NCBI GenBank assembly: GCA_002448305.1
Contig: DJWY01000026.1
Span: 37,252 to 101,251, forward strand
Direction of reading: 5' to 3'
DNA from: Selenomonadales bacterium UBA7018
GTDB lineage: Bacteria > Bacillota > Negativicutes > Selenomonadales > Selenomonadaceae
DNA: 64,000 nt
In this document: one piece after another, positions 33,394 through 42,595 of the stretch
Layout of the letters: the number at the start of each line of letters is the position of its first letter
How positions within the stretch are numbered: the stretch's first letter is position 1
Position numbers and translations under genes: made by a program
Notes under the pieces: generated by a model
Told to the model about the DNA's origin: nothing
Database searches by the model: none
The model's input: the letters and a program-made list of their open reading frames with translations, nothing else

Positions 33394-34337
33394 TGGACGC
33401 AAAAATTGTAAGGGGAATGCTTTTGGGCTTAGCGGCAGCCGACGCGCTAGGCGTTCCTGTTGAATTTGAATTCCGCGAAGATTTGAGGAACAACCCCGTT
33501 AAAAATATGCGTAGCGGCGGTTCGTGGGGACAAGAGGCGGGCACGTGGTCGGATGATACTAGCATGACGATTGCGGCAATGGAAAGTATTTCTCGGCTCA
33601 AGAAAATTGACTATCGCGACGTTATGGAGAATTTTTTAAAGTGGTACGAGCGCGACGCTTTCACCGCAACAGACGAATGTTTTGACATTGGCAACACGAC
33701 CCGCGCCGCTATCGTTAGATTTTCCAGAAAAATTTTGCCGCCAACTAAATGCGGCTCAACCGAAATCAATTCTAATGGCAACGGCTCCTTGATGAGAATT
33801 TTGCCTGCGACGCTTTATCTTTACGCAAAAGGCAATGGCAAGCTCAATGCCGACGCGCTGGAAATTATTCACGAATTCTCCGCGCTGACTCACGGGCACA
33901 TTATAAGCAAAATGTCTTGCGGAATTTATTCCCTAATTGCCGCGCAACTTTTGAACGGGAAAAATATTTCTGAAGCATTTTCAAGCGGTATGGCGGACGC
34001 GAAAATTTTTTATGGCACGGACGAAACTTTTAAAAAGTTCTCGCGGCTCTGCGACGAAAATTTTGCCGCGCTCCCCGAAGATAAAATTTCAAGTTCGGGC
34101 TATGTCCTTGACTCTTTGGAGGCGGCTTTGTGGTGCTTGCTCAATACCGACAATTATAAATTGCTCGCGCTTAAAGCTGTCAATTTGGGCGGCGATACGG
34201 ATACTGTTGGCGCGATTGCGGGCGGACTTGCCGGAATTTATTACGGCGCAGAAGCAATCCCTACCGAATGGCTTGCGACTTTGAAACGGCGCGATTATCT
34301 CGAAAAAATTGCTGAAGACTTCGCCACTGTCCTATAA
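33393..34337 (+). CDS. ADP-ribosylglycohydrolase family protein
   Basis: A protein of 314 residues of the DraG/ARH family, which removes ADP-ribose or a related group from proteins or small molecules. Dinuclear metal ligands are visible in TWSDDTSMTIA near the N-terminus and GGDTDTVGAIAGGLAG near the C-terminus. AGGAGG precedes the start, which overlaps the previous stop by one base. No ADP-ribosyltransferase is adjacent. It is the last gene of the plus-strand run and a terminator follows. Confidence 0.88.
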   Translation: MDAKIVRGMLLGLAAADALGVPVEFEFREDLRNNPVKNMRSGGSWGQEAGTWSDDTSMTIAAMESISRLKKIDYRDVMENFLKWYERDAFTATDECFDIGNTTRAAIVRFSRKILPPTKCGSTEINSNGNGSLMRILPATLYLYAKGNGKLNADALEIIHEFSALTHGHIISKMSCGIYSLIAAQLLNGKNISEAFSSGMADAKIFYGTDETFKKFSRLCDENFAALPEDKISSSGYVLDSLEAALWCLLNTDNYKLLALKAVNLGGDTDTVGAIAGGLAGIYYGAEAIPTEWLATLKRRDYLEKIAEDFATVL

Positions 34338-34344
34338 AAAATTT

Positions 34345-34380
34345 AAGCTCTCCGCCGGCGATTGTTGGAGGGCTTTTTTT
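34345..34380 (+). terminator. Terminator ending the rfbC-to-ARH run
   Basis: AAGCTCTCC and GGAGGGCTT pair (one G-U) and T8 follows, directly after the glycohydrolase stop. Confidence 0.85.
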
Positions 34381-34424
34381 ATCATACGCGCCGTAAGATA
34401 TATAAGGCGCACGTTGCGTTTTGA

Positions 34425-34556
34425 ATTTTAAACGTAAAAGGAATGCAAAGACTTTGGGGCAGAAAAATTTCAGATTTAGTTTTTAGCGATTTCGTGAAAA
34501 TATTAAAGTACGAGGCAAGCAAATTCGGTACGGTTGTAATTGAAGTGGAGAGATAA
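34425..34556 (+). pseudogene. Remnant of an IS200/IS605-type TnpB transposon protein
   Basis: An in-frame stretch reads NVKGMQRLWGRKISDL then a segment ending KYEASKFGTVVIEVER and a stop. This resembles the TnpB region running from the conserved NxxGM to the KYKAEWYG segment. Everything upstream (catalytic Asp) and downstream (zinc finger) is missing. A small inverted repeat GCGCC/GGCGC at 34388-34410 lies beside it. The remnant borders the AT-rich aldolase-mtnA pair, which hints at how that pair arrived. Confidence 0.65.
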
Positions 34557-34559
34557 CTT

Positions 34560-35282
34560 ATGAGTAAAATCAATCAATATCCCACAGATGAGGAAGCAAA
34601 AAAAATGATTGTGGAAATCGGACGGCGCATGTACATAAAGAATTTTGTGGCCGCCAATGATGGAAACATTTCTTGTAAGGTTGACGATGAAACAATTTGG
34701 ACAACACCTACCAGAGTTTCAAAGGGTTTTATGTCTGAAGATGAGATAGTTAAAATGCGTCTAGACGGAACAATTATAAATCAAGGGGAACGAGCTCCTT
34801 CCAGCGAAGTAAAAATGCATCTTCGAGTTTATAATGAAAGAAAAGATGTTATGGCAGTTTGCCATGCACACCCGCCCATTGCCACTTCTTTTGCTATTGC
34901 CGGAATGGCTTTGAATCAAGCAATTTACCCCGAAGCAATAGTAAACTTGGGAATAGTTCCTTGCGTTCATTATGAAACACCGGGTTCTCAGCAACTTCCT
35001 GATTCTATTGCACCATATATTCGGGATTACAATGCCTTATTGCTGGCGAATCATGGTGTAGTTACTTGGGGGACTTCTCTAATAGAAGCCTGGTATAGGC
35101 TAGAATCCACTGAACATTATGCCATGATTACCATGTACAATATTAACTTTATCGGAAAGGCAAATGTTCTTTCCTGCGATCAAGTAAATGAGCTGATTCA
35201 AATTAGAAAAAAATTGGGCATAAGTTCTGGCGGCATTCCGTCTGGCGTTGTCAATCCCAGTAATCTTATAGACAAGGTTTGA
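34560..35282 (+). CDS. Class II aldolase (5-deoxyribulose/methylthioribulose-phosphate aldolase type)
   Basis: A protein of 240 residues of the AraD/FucA family. It shows zinc ligands in CHAHPP and LLLANHG and a catalytic Glu in PSSEVKMHL. Placed next to mtnA, it fits the aldolase (DrdA/Ald2) that splits 5-deoxyribulose-1-phosphate or 5-methylthioribulose-1-phosphate into dihydroxyacetone phosphate and an aldehyde. GGAG precedes the ATG. The gene is clearly more AT-rich than its surroundings and converges with mtnA, with 4 bases between the stops. Confidence 0.8.
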   Translation: MSKINQYPTDEEAKKMIVEIGRRMYIKNFVAANDGNISCKVDDETIWTTPTRVSKGFMSEDEIVKMRLDGTIINQGERAPSSEVKMHLRVYNERKDVMAVCHAHPPIATSFAIAGMALNQAIYPEAIVNLGIVPCVHYETPGSQQLPDSIAPYIRDYNALLLANHGVVTWGTSLIEAWYRLESTEHYAMITMYNINFIGKANVLSCDQVNELIQIRKKLGISSGGIPSGVVNPSNLIDKV

Positions 35283-35286
35283 AAAT

Positions 35287-36366
35287 TTATGCTTCCACTT
35301 TTTTATTAAAAATTTCCTTAAGACTTTTAATGTAAGGCGGTCGAGCGATTCCATATTCCGTCACAATGCCGGTTATCAACTCGTGATCTACAAAATCAAA
35401 AGCGGGATTGTAGACCTTAACGCCTTGAGGTGCCATGCGCTGTTTGTACCACATATCTGTAATTTCTTCCGGAGGTCGCTGTTCAATAATAATGTCTTCT
35501 CCCTTTTCAATGCTCATATCAATTGTGGAAGTTGGTCCTAATACATAAAAAGGGATGCCATAATATTTTGCCAAAATCGCCACGCCGGAAGTGCCGATTT
35601 TATTGCAAACATCTCCGTTGGCAACGACCCTATCGCAACCGACAAACACCACATTTACCCAGCCGTTTTTCATTACTTGAGAAGCCATATTGTCACATAT
35701 TATGGTAGTATCGACGCCGTCAGCTATCAATTCAAAAGCTGACAGCCTGACGCCCTGCAGAAGCGGACGAGTTTCATTGCAGAAAACGCGAAAGTTCATT
35801 CCGCGCTCCAAGCCTAAATGTATCGGGGCCAGTGCAGTACCATATTTTGAGGTTGCCAGCTGACCGGCGTTGCAGTGAGTCAAGATTCCGTCTCCGTCCT
35901 TGAGAAGCGTTAAACCATTCTCGCCAATTTGACGGCACATCCAAATATCTTCTGCTTTTATTTTTTTACTTTCCTTCAGTAACAACGCTTTGATTTCTGG
36001 AATTGATTTGTTTCTGTTGTCAATAGCTAGTTGCTCAATTCGATTCAGTGCCCAAGAAAGATTTACTGCAGTGGGTCTGGAAGAATTCAGATATTTTTTA
36101 GCTTCATGTAAAGGCTTATAGAAGTCTTCCCAAGTTTCCGCTTTAATATTCTTTGCTAACAGATACAGAGCAAAAGCCGCAAACACGCCGATAGCTGGCG
36201 CACCGCGCACTTGCAACAAATATATGGCCTGCCACATGTCTTTTTGCTCCTTTAGATGAAGAAACTTTACTTCGTTAGGTAGCTTTGTCTGATCTAGAAT
36301 GACAATAGTCCCTTCCTCCTCATTCAGATATACAGTTTCATAAGACATGATATTTTTATTATCCAA
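35287..36366 (-). CDS. mtnA: S-methyl-5-thioribose-1-phosphate isomerase (MtnA/DrdI type)
   Basis: Aldose-ketose isomerase of the eIF2B-like family. RGAPAIG, the active-site Cys in LTHCNAGQLAT, the Asp in FVGCDRVVANGD and the GPTSTID signature are present. With the aldolase opposite, it would run the methylthioribose/5-deoxyribose phosphate branch that disposes of SAM by-products. The start is TTG at 36366 because AAAGGAGG lies 8 bases before it; the ATG at 36390 has no such site. The kinase or phosphorylase needed upstream is not in the window. Base composition is AT-rich, like the aldolase. Confidence 0.9.
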   Translation of the reverse strand: MDNKNIMSYETVYLNEEEGTIVILDQTKLPNEVKFLHLKEQKDMWQAIYLLQVRGAPAIGVFAAFALYLLAKNIKAETWEDFYKPLHEAKKYLNSSRPTAVNLSWALNRIEQLAIDNRNKSIPEIKALLLKESKKIKAEDIWMCRQIGENGLTLLKDGDGILTHCNAGQLATSKYGTALAPIHLGLERGMNFRVFCNETRPLLQGVRLSAFELIADGVDTTIICDNMASQVMKNGWVNVVFVGCDRVVANGDVCNKIGTSGVAILAKYYGIPFYVLGPTSTIDMSIEKGEDIIIEQRPPEEITDMWYKQRMAPQGVKVYNPAFDFVDHELITGIVTEYGIARPPYIKSLKEIFNKKVEA

Positions 36367-36406
36367 ATTTTTATCCTCCTTTTCTCTCATCGTTTCTTTT
36401 ATAAGA

Positions 36407-36435
36407 ATAATATCAAACTAAATTACATAATTCAA
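36407..36435 (-). promoter_or_regulatory. Promoter of mtnA
   Basis: On the minus strand TTGAAT (36435-36430), exactly 17 bases, then TATTAT (36412-36407), giving a leader of about 35 bases to the TTG start. Confidence 0.75.
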
Positions 36436-36555
36436 CTTTAGATTTATATTCATGATTGCTTGTAAACTGCTATAATTTTATAAAAATTTTTTTGTTACAC
36501 TTGCATTGTATACTCACGGCATAAAAAAAGCATTATAACGCCATTTTCTCAACAC

Positions 36556-36581
36556 GTAAATTGCATATATTTGCAATTTAC
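36556..36581. promoter_or_regulatory. Perfect 10-bp inverted repeat, likely operator
   Basis: GTAAATTGCA, six bases TATATT, then TGCAATTTAC. The dyad lies in the AT-rich divergent space between mtnA and sbcD, about 30 bases upstream of the sbcD -35 box. No T tract follows, so a protein-binding site is more likely than a terminator. Confidence 0.6.
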
Positions 36582-36611
36582 ACTTCACCTTTTCAAAACG
36601 CCTTTCAGACC

Positions 36612-36640
36612 TTTAAATCAAAATTTTCGTGTGCTATAAT
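36612..36640 (+). promoter_or_regulatory. Promoter of sbcD-sbcC
   Basis: TTTAAA (36612-36617), 17-base spacer, perfect TATAAT (36635-36640). The start codon is at 36674. Confidence 0.6.
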
Positions 36641-36673
36641 GCCAAAAAACGTTTTGGAGGCGATTTTTTCGTT

Positions 36674-37786
36674 ATGAAACTACTTCACACCGCTGATTGG
36701 CACTTAGGAAAGACTTTGAATGGAAAAAATCTTATCGATGACCAATATTTTATCCTAAATCAGATTTTCGACATCATAAGCGACCAAAATCCCGCTGTAA
36801 TTATCATTTCCGGCGATATTTACGACCGCGCTGACCCTTCTATCGATGCAATCAATCTTTTCGACGAAATTATCTTCAAACTCACCGAAAAAAAGGTTCC
36901 TGTCCTCTGTATCGCAGGAAATCACGACAATTCCGACCGTTTGAACTTCGGTAGCAGGCTTTTTGCTAATGAAAACTTCTTCATCACCGCTAAAACCGGT
37001 TCTAAGCCTAAAAATATCGTTTTGCAAGACGATTTCGGCGAAATTTTCTTCTCTCTTATCCCTTATTTCGCTCCGGAAGAGATTAAATCGGAATTTCTAC
37101 CCGAAAACGATGATAAAATCACTTTCAACGACGCAAATAAGTTTTATATCGACCTCGCACGCAAGAATATTCCTAAAAATAAACGTAGCGTCGCGATTGC
37201 GCATGTTTTCGTTGAAGGCGGCGAAGAATCCGATTCAGAACGTAAATTTGTCGGCACAACGGGCAAAGTTAGCGCGGAAAATTTTTTTAGCTACGATTAT
37301 GCCGCGCTCGGTCATCTTCACAAGCCGCAAAGCATTTCTTGCGATAAAATTCGCTATAGCGGCTCGCCAATTAAGTATTCCGCTAGAGAATCCACTCATA
37401 AAAAAGGAATTACGCTCGTTGAACTCGGAAAAAATGGTTTTATTAGCGCGGAAAATATTTTTCTCAAGCCTAAAAGGGATTTAATAGAAATTTCCGGAAC
37501 TCTCGCTGATTTTTTATCGCAACCTGTGAATTATGCTTATGCTTACGTAACTTTGACAGATAATAAATTCGTTTACGACGCGGCGCAAAAATTACGTACA
37601 GTTTTCCCAAATTTAATGGAGGCGAAAAATAAAACTCGTCCGAAAGGCTTTGTAGAGGAACCAGCGCGGAAATTCAGAGAGAACGCGACGATTTTTGAGC
37701 AATTCGAGGATTTTTTTATGGAAATGACGAACAGGCAGTTAAATTCGGAGGAAAAAACAGCTTTGAAGGAAATTTTTGGGGGATAA
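36674..37786 (+). CDS. sbcD: Nuclease SbcCD subunit D (Mre11-like)
   Basis: Metallophosphoesterase nuclease for DNA hairpins and blocked ends. Motifs HTADWHLGK, SGDIYDRADPS, IAGNHDNSDRL, IAHVF and LGHLHKPQ supply the two-metal site. The ATG at 36674 begins the conserved MKLLHTADWH; GGAGG is 13 bases before it, rather far. It is followed directly by sbcC. Confidence 0.95.
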   Translation: MKLLHTADWHLGKTLNGKNLIDDQYFILNQIFDIISDQNPAVIIISGDIYDRADPSIDAINLFDEIIFKLTEKKVPVLCIAGNHDNSDRLNFGSRLFANENFFITAKTGSKPKNIVLQDDFGEIFFSLIPYFAPEEIKSEFLPENDDKITFNDANKFYIDLARKNIPKNKRSVAIAHVFVEGGEESDSERKFVGTTGKVSAENFFSYDYAALGHLHKPQSISCDKIRYSGSPIKYSARESTHKKGITLVELGKNGFISAENIFLKPKRDLIEISGTLADFLSQPVNYAYAYVTLTDNKFVYDAAQKLRTVFPNLMEAKNKTRPKGFVEEPARKFRENATIFEQFEDFFMEMTNRQLNSEEKTALKEIFGG

Positions 37787-37790
37787 AGTA

Positions 37791-40427
37791 ATGAAACCGA
37801 TAAAATTAAAGATGAAAGCGTTCGGCGCGTATATTGAGCCGACAATAATTGATTTTGAAAACGGATTAGGCGATGAAAAAATATTTTTGATAAATGGACA
37901 GACGGGCGCGGGTAAAACTACGATTCTTGACGCAATTACCTACGCGCTTTACGGCGAAACGTCCGGAAAAATTCGCGATGTAAGGGATATGCGCTCGAAA
38001 AGCGTTGCGGATAACGTTCCGACGGAAATTGAGTTTAAATTTGCGCTTGGAAATAGTATTTTTCGTATTGAACGCGAGATAATTTATCACCCGAACAAAA
38101 AAGATAACAAATATGAGAAACGCGCCGTGCTTTTTTGCGATGAAAAGCCAATAGAGAGCAAAGAAAATGCGGTAAAAAATAGAATTACTGAGCTTTTGGG
38201 CTTCAATGCGGAACAATTTAGGCAAGTAGTGCTTTTACCGCAGGGCGAATTTAAAAAATTTCTATCGGCGGACGCAAATGACCGGCAAGAAGTTTTGAAC
38301 GTCCTTTTTGACAGCACGCCATATAAAGAAATAGAAGATGCGCTAAGCGAACGCGCAAAAATCACTGCAGAGAATGTAAAAGTTTTAGAAATGCAATGTG
38401 ATACGCTTAAAAAGCAATTAAACGGCGCGGATTCTCAATCGGTGGCGACAGTTGAAGAAAATTTCGCTTCAGCGCAGAAAAAATCTGCCGAGTTCAAAAA
38501 AATTTATGATAATGCGCAATCGGAACTTACAAACGGAAAACTTTTAATTTCAAGGTTCACAGAGCTGAAAAAAGCGAATTCTGATTTAAAATCGGAGCAA
38601 ATACAGTTCGCGGAGTCCGAAAAATCGTTTTCATTAGCACAAACGGAGTATAAAAAGCGCGAATCGGAAGAAATTCAGCGTAAAGAGCTTGATAAAAAAA
38701 TTATCGAGCTTAAAGAAATAAAATCAGCGCGAGACGAATTAGAAAATAAAAATAGCGTTTTAACGGCTGAAAAAGCTAAATTAGAGCATGCAGAAAAAGC
38801 TTTTAGCATTTATGACGGACGAGATAAAAGATATAATGCGCGACTTGAGGAATTGAAAGCGGAAAAAGCAAAATTAGCAGGCGCGGACGTAAAATTTGAG
38901 CAGGACAAGCAGATATTAGAAAAAGCGCGGAAAAATAGCCGAATTTTGCGCGAAATCGCCCGACTTAATGCGGAATTAGCAATGGAGAGCGAAAAACTTT
39001 CCGCCGTAAATGAAAAATTGAAATCGGCGCAGGTTGAATTGAATCGCTTGCAAATAGTCGAGAGCGCGGCGCGTTTGGCGGCACATTTAAAGGAAGGCGA
39101 ACCTTGTCCGGTTTGCGGCTCGCTCGAACACCCAGCAATTTCCGAAAATGCAATTCCGACAGCCGGCGAAATAAAAAATACGGAAGAAAAAGTAAATCGG
39201 CTCACAAAAGAGAGCACACAGCAGGAAAGAACGGTTGCGCAAGTCAAAGGACGGCTTTTTTCACAACAAAAATTGCTTGAAGACTACGTAGGCGTTCCGA
39301 AAGTGGAAATTGCGCAAAAAAATCTCGACGAATCGCAAAAAAAAGCCGCCGCGCTCGAAAAATGCCTTCAAAATCTCGATAAGGGCGATAAATGCATAAA
39401 AGAAAATCGCGATGCCTTGACGAAAGCCACAAATGAAAAAAATTCGGCTACAGCGACGGTTGCGAAGTTGGAAGGGGTAATTTTGGAGGCAAAAAAGAAA
39501 TTTCCGGAAAAATATTTGGAAAATCCGGAAGACCTCGACGAAGATTTAGCATTAGCAGAGAAAAATTTCAAGAATCTCGACGAAGCGTGGAAAAATGCGG
39601 ATAAAAATTACCATGACGCGGACAAAATAAAATCTGCGCGAAAATTAGCTTTAAATACTGCAGAAAAGACTTTTAACGAAATTAAAATGGAACTTGACGG
39701 TAAAAATCCGCCGGAAATTGATATTTTGGAGCAAAAATCTACCGAATCGCGGCAAAATTACGACGCGGCACTTGCTGAAAAGGCTAAGCTCGAAAATATT
39801 TTAAACACGCTGAAAAAATTTTCTACTGATTTAGATAAAACGCAAAAAAAGCTTGATGAAGCAAAAAAAATCGCCGATATGTGGCGAAGATTATCAGATG
39901 TAGCAAATGCGACCGGAAAAGGTGAATCCGAGCTGAAAATTTCGTTTCAACGCTACTATTTATCGACAATGTTTAAAGATGTCGTCGACGAGGCAAATAA
40001 TCGGCTAAAAAAGATGAGCAATGGGCGTTATTTGTTCCAAATGAAGGACGCGGGCAAGACAAAGGCGCAAAAAGCCGGGCTAAATCTGGAAATTTTCGAC
40101 GAATACAGCGGCGCATTTCGTCCGGTTGAGACTTTGAGCGGCGGAGAAAGTTTTTTGGCGTCATTATCGCTAGCGTTGGGTCTAGCGTCGGTCGTTCGCA
40201 ATAAAGCCGGCGGAATAAAGCTTGACACGATATTTATTGACGAAGGTTTTGGCAGTTTGGACAATGAAACGCTTGATTTTGCGATTTCAACGATAATGGA
40301 GCAAAGCGGCGGGCGATTAGTCGGTATAATTTCGCATATTGAAGAGTTGAAAAGCCAAATTCCCGTTCGGCTTGAAGTAACGAAGAAAAAAACCGGCTCG
40401 ACTGCCGAATTTAAAAGTTTAAATTAG
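37791..40427 (+). CDS. sbcC: Nuclease SbcCD subunit C (Rad50-like)
   Basis: SMC-like ATPase partner of SbcD. Walker A GQTGAGKTTILDAITYALYG, long coiled coils (about residues 180-730) around a zinc hook CPVCGSLEHP, then the signature LSGGESFLASLSLALG and Walker B DTIFIDEGFGSLD. The start is at 37791, behind GGGGG and after the sbcD stop. Its 3' end overlaps the convergent ecfT stop by 17 bases. Confidence 0.95.
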   Translation: MKPIKLKMKAFGAYIEPTIIDFENGLGDEKIFLINGQTGAGKTTILDAITYALYGETSGKIRDVRDMRSKSVADNVPTEIEFKFALGNSIFRIEREIIYHPNKKDNKYEKRAVLFCDEKPIESKENAVKNRITELLGFNAEQFRQVVLLPQGEFKKFLSADANDRQEVLNVLFDSTPYKEIEDALSERAKITAENVKVLEMQCDTLKKQLNGADSQSVATVEENFASAQKKSAEFKKIYDNAQSELTNGKLLISRFTELKKANSDLKSEQIQFAESEKSFSLAQTEYKKRESEEIQRKELDKKIIELKEIKSARDELENKNSVLTAEKAKLEHAEKAFSIYDGRDKRYNARLEELKAEKAKLAGADVKFEQDKQILEKARKNSRILREIARLNAELAMESEKLSAVNEKLKSAQVELNRLQIVESAARLAAHLKEGEPCPVCGSLEHPAISENAIPTAGEIKNTEEKVNRLTKESTQQERTVAQVKGRLFSQQKLLEDYVGVPKVEIAQKNLDESQKKAAALEKCLQNLDKGDKCIKENRDALTKATNEKNSATATVAKLEGVILEAKKKFPEKYLENPEDLDEDLALAEKNFKNLDEAWKNADKNYHDADKIKSARKLALNTAEKTFNEIKMELDGKNPPEIDILEQKSTESRQNYDAALAEKAKLENILNTLKKFSTDLDKTQKKLDEAKKIADMWRRLSDVANATGKGESELKISFQRYYLSTMFKDVVDEANNRLKKMSNGRYLFQMKDAGKTKAQKAGLNLEIFDEYSGAFRPVETLSGGESFLASLSLALGLASVVRNKAGGIKLDTIFIDEGFGSLDNETLDFAISTIMEQSGGRLVGIISHIEELKSQIPVRLEVTKKKTGSTAEFKSLN

Positions 40428-41214
40428 AAAGAATCGCGACTCCCGCGCAAATTAAAATTATAAACGCTGTCGCATAAAAATCTAAGCGCGTAAATCGAAG
40501 TTGCTTCATATGCGTGCGCCCTTCGCCGCCGCGATAACAACGCGCTTCCATTGCCATAGCTAAATCATCTGCGCGGCGAAAACTCGATAAGAATAGCGGA
40601 ACTAAAATCGGAACCATCGCCCGCAATCTTTTGACAATTCCGCCCGAATCGAAGTCCAATCCGCGCGATTTTTGCGCCTTGATTATTTTGTCCGTCTCCT
40701 CAAGTAGCGTCGGAATGAAACGAATGGCTATAGTCATCATCATGGCTAATTCGTGCGAGGGGACGCCTATTTTTTTTAGCGGAGATAAAAGTTTTTCGGT
40801 CGCATCGGTTAATTTAAGCGGCGAAGTCGTGAACGTGAGCAAACTTGCCAACACAATCAGCAATACAAGCCGCAAACTTATTCGCACGCCGTATAAAATT
40901 CCTTCCGTCGTCACTTTGAACACGTAAAATTTCGCTAAAACTTCCCCGTCGTGGCTGACGAAGTGAATTAGCAACGTGAATAAAATTATCCAGCTAAGCG
41001 GCTTGACGGATTTTAAAACGGTTAGTGGCGGCACTTTCGATAAAAAAACTAATCCCGCCGTCAAAATCGTCAGAAAAAGATACGCCGACCAACCTTCCGC
41101 TACAAAAATTAAAATCATGAGCACGAACAGCAAAATTATTTTCGTGCGCGGGTCGAGCCGGTGCAAAATTGATTGTCCTGGAAAAAATTGTCCAAGCATT
41201 ATGTTCTGTAGCAT
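40411..41214 (-). CDS. Energy-coupling factor transporter transmembrane protein EcfT
   Basis: Scaffold subunit of ECF vitamin/metal importers, 267 residues with about five membrane segments and the cytoplasmic coupling helices containing AQKSRGLDF and AMEARCYRG (the two Ala-Arg-Gly type motifs that bind the ATPases). The ATPase genes ecfA1/ecfA2 and any substrate-binding S component are not adjacent, so they must lie elsewhere. It runs convergent to sbcC. Confidence 0.9.
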   Translation of the reverse strand: MLQNIMLGQFFPGQSILHRLDPRTKIILLFVLMILIFVAEGWSAYLFLTILTAGLVFLSKVPPLTVLKSVKPLSWIILFTLLIHFVSHDGEVLAKFYVFKVTTEGILYGVRISLRLVLLIVLASLLTFTTSPLKLTDATEKLLSPLKKIGVPSHELAMMMTIAIRFIPTLLEETDKIIKAQKSRGLDFDSGGIVKRLRAMVPILVPLFLSSFRRADDLAMAMEARCYRGGEGRTHMKQLRFTRLDFYATAFIILICAGVAILSNLNF

Positions 41215-41321
41215 TTATCAGCCTTCTAAAAGTTTATTTGCGGCAAAAATTTTAAGCAGGGAACTTTAATTCGTCAAGCCTATTGGTTATAATGTAGAAA
41301 ATTTTTAGGAGCGTGATTTAG

Positions 41322-41900
41322 TTGACGGAAAAAGAAAAAATGCTGTCTGGGCAGTGGTATGACGCAAATTTTGACCCGAAGTTGATAGAGGAACGCGCAC
41401 TTGTCAAAGATTTATGCCTTGAACTTAACGCGACGCGCATGCAAGATTTAAATAGGCGCAGAAAAATTTTGCGTGAGATTTTGCCCAATGTCGACGCGGA
41501 AGCTATAGAAATTTTATCGCCGTTCATGGTCGATTATGGCTACAACATTTATCTTGGCACGGGAACTTTTTTAAATCACAACTGCTATCTTATGGACTGC
41601 GCGGAAATTCGACTGGGAAAAAAAGTTTTCGTCGGACCGAATTGCGGATTTTACACGGCGATACACCCGCTCGACTTCGTTAAACGCGCTAAAGGTTTAG
41701 AAATGGCGAAACCGATAATTATTGGCGACGATGTTTGGATTGGCGGCGACGTAACGATTTTACCTGGCGTAAAAATTGGTCGCGGCTCGGTTATTGGCGC
41801 AAAATCGCTTGTCACGCGGGATATTCCGGAAAATGTTATGGCGTTCGGCAATCCGTGCAAAGTTATAAAAAAAATCGGGCTGGAGACCCTTCTTGTATGA
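41322..41900 (+). CDS. Maltose/galactoside O-acetyltransferase family protein
   Basis: A protein of 192 residues with an N-terminal helical cap (EKEKMLSGQWYDANF) and a left-handed beta helix of hexapeptide repeats. Catalytic His in YTAIHPLD, and GDDVWIGGDVTILPGV near the acetyl-CoA site. Likely acetylates sugars at O6. The start is TTG at 41322 behind TTAGGAG. A TATAAT at 41288-41293 probably belongs to its promoter. Confidence 0.9.
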   Translation: MTEKEKMLSGQWYDANFDPKLIEERALVKDLCLELNATRMQDLNRRRKILREILPNVDAEAIEILSPFMVDYGYNIYLGTGTFLNHNCYLMDCAEIRLGKKVFVGPNCGFYTAIHPLDFVKRAKGLEMAKPIIIGDDVWIGGDVTILPGVKIGRGSVIGAKSLVTRDIPENVMAFGNPCKVIKKIGLETLLV

Positions 41901-41964
41901 ATCGCGGCAACGTGACGTTGCATCCAGTTGACGCGCTTGACCGTTTCGCAGTACGGACGAAAAA

Positions 41965-42000
41965 GCCGCGTTCGTACGCTCCGTTGCACTTCGCTAGCAT
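41965..42000. repeat. Dispersed GC-rich element, also in the 149-bp array
   Basis: About 32 of 36 bases match the segment at 10142-10177 and its two copies further along the array. Here it is a single copy in the short gap before the chromate-transporter gene; the rest of the gap (41901-42033) shows no other feature. Confidence 0.8.
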
Positions 42001-42033
42001 ACCTTTAGCGACTGAAATTAAGAGGAATTCACT

Positions 42034-42594
42034 TTGATTAAAACTGATAAAAATTTTTACTGGACGCTGTTTAAGTCGACGTTTATTGTCAGTATGTTCA
42101 CGGTCGGCGGCGGCTACGTCATAATTCCTTTGCTTAAAGCCAAATATGTTGACGAATACCACTGGATAAGCGACGAAGAGACTTTGAACATGGTAGCGAT
42201 TGCGCAATCGACGCCTGGAGTTATGGCGGTGAATACGGCGATAATGTTAGGCTATCGTATGGCGGGAGTTATGGGCGCATTAACTGGAATGTTCGCGACA
42301 GTTTTGCCGCCGCTGATTATAATTACAATCGTCGCAACGTTTTACGACCTTGTCGCCTCGAATGAATACGTTAAACTCGTTTTGAAGGGCATGCAATGCG
42401 GCGCGACGGCACTTTTGCTCAATGTTTCGATTGATTTGCTCAAAAAACAGTTCTCCAATAAATTAATCCTGCCGATTGTGATAATTTTGGGAACTTTCGT
42501 AGCGAATTTATTTTTCGACGTGAATATTATGTTGTTAGTGGCGATTGACGGCGTTATAGGATTTTTCCTTATGCGCGATAAGAAATACGAATAA
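42034..42594 (+). CDS. Chromate transporter family protein (single CHR domain)
   Basis: A protein of 186 residues with about five membrane segments and the CHR signature FTVGGGYVIIPLL with AQSTPGVMAVNTA. Short-form CHR proteins normally come as adjacent pairs that work together; only one half is here. The start is TTG at 42034, after GAGGAATTCACT. The gap upstream carries the dispersed GC-rich element. Confidence 0.85.
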   Translation: MIKTDKNFYWTLFKSTFIVSMFTVGGGYVIIPLLKAKYVDEYHWISDEETLNMVAIAQSTPGVMAVNTAIMLGYRMAGVMGALTGMFATVLPPLIIITIVATFYDLVASNEYVKLVLKGMQCGATALLLNVSIDLLKKQFSNKLILPIVIILGTFVANLFFDVNIMLLVAIDGVIGFFLMRDKKYE

Positions 42595-42595
42595 A

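Noticed and set aside
34382..34573. A 63-codon minus-strand frame next to the aldolase gene
   Set aside because: It runs antisense to the TnpB remnant, has no ribosome-binding site or homology, and overlaps the aldolase start.
40411..41214. A complete ECF vitamin transporter locus
   Set aside because: Only the EcfT scaffold gene is present; no ATPase or S component lies nearby on either strand.
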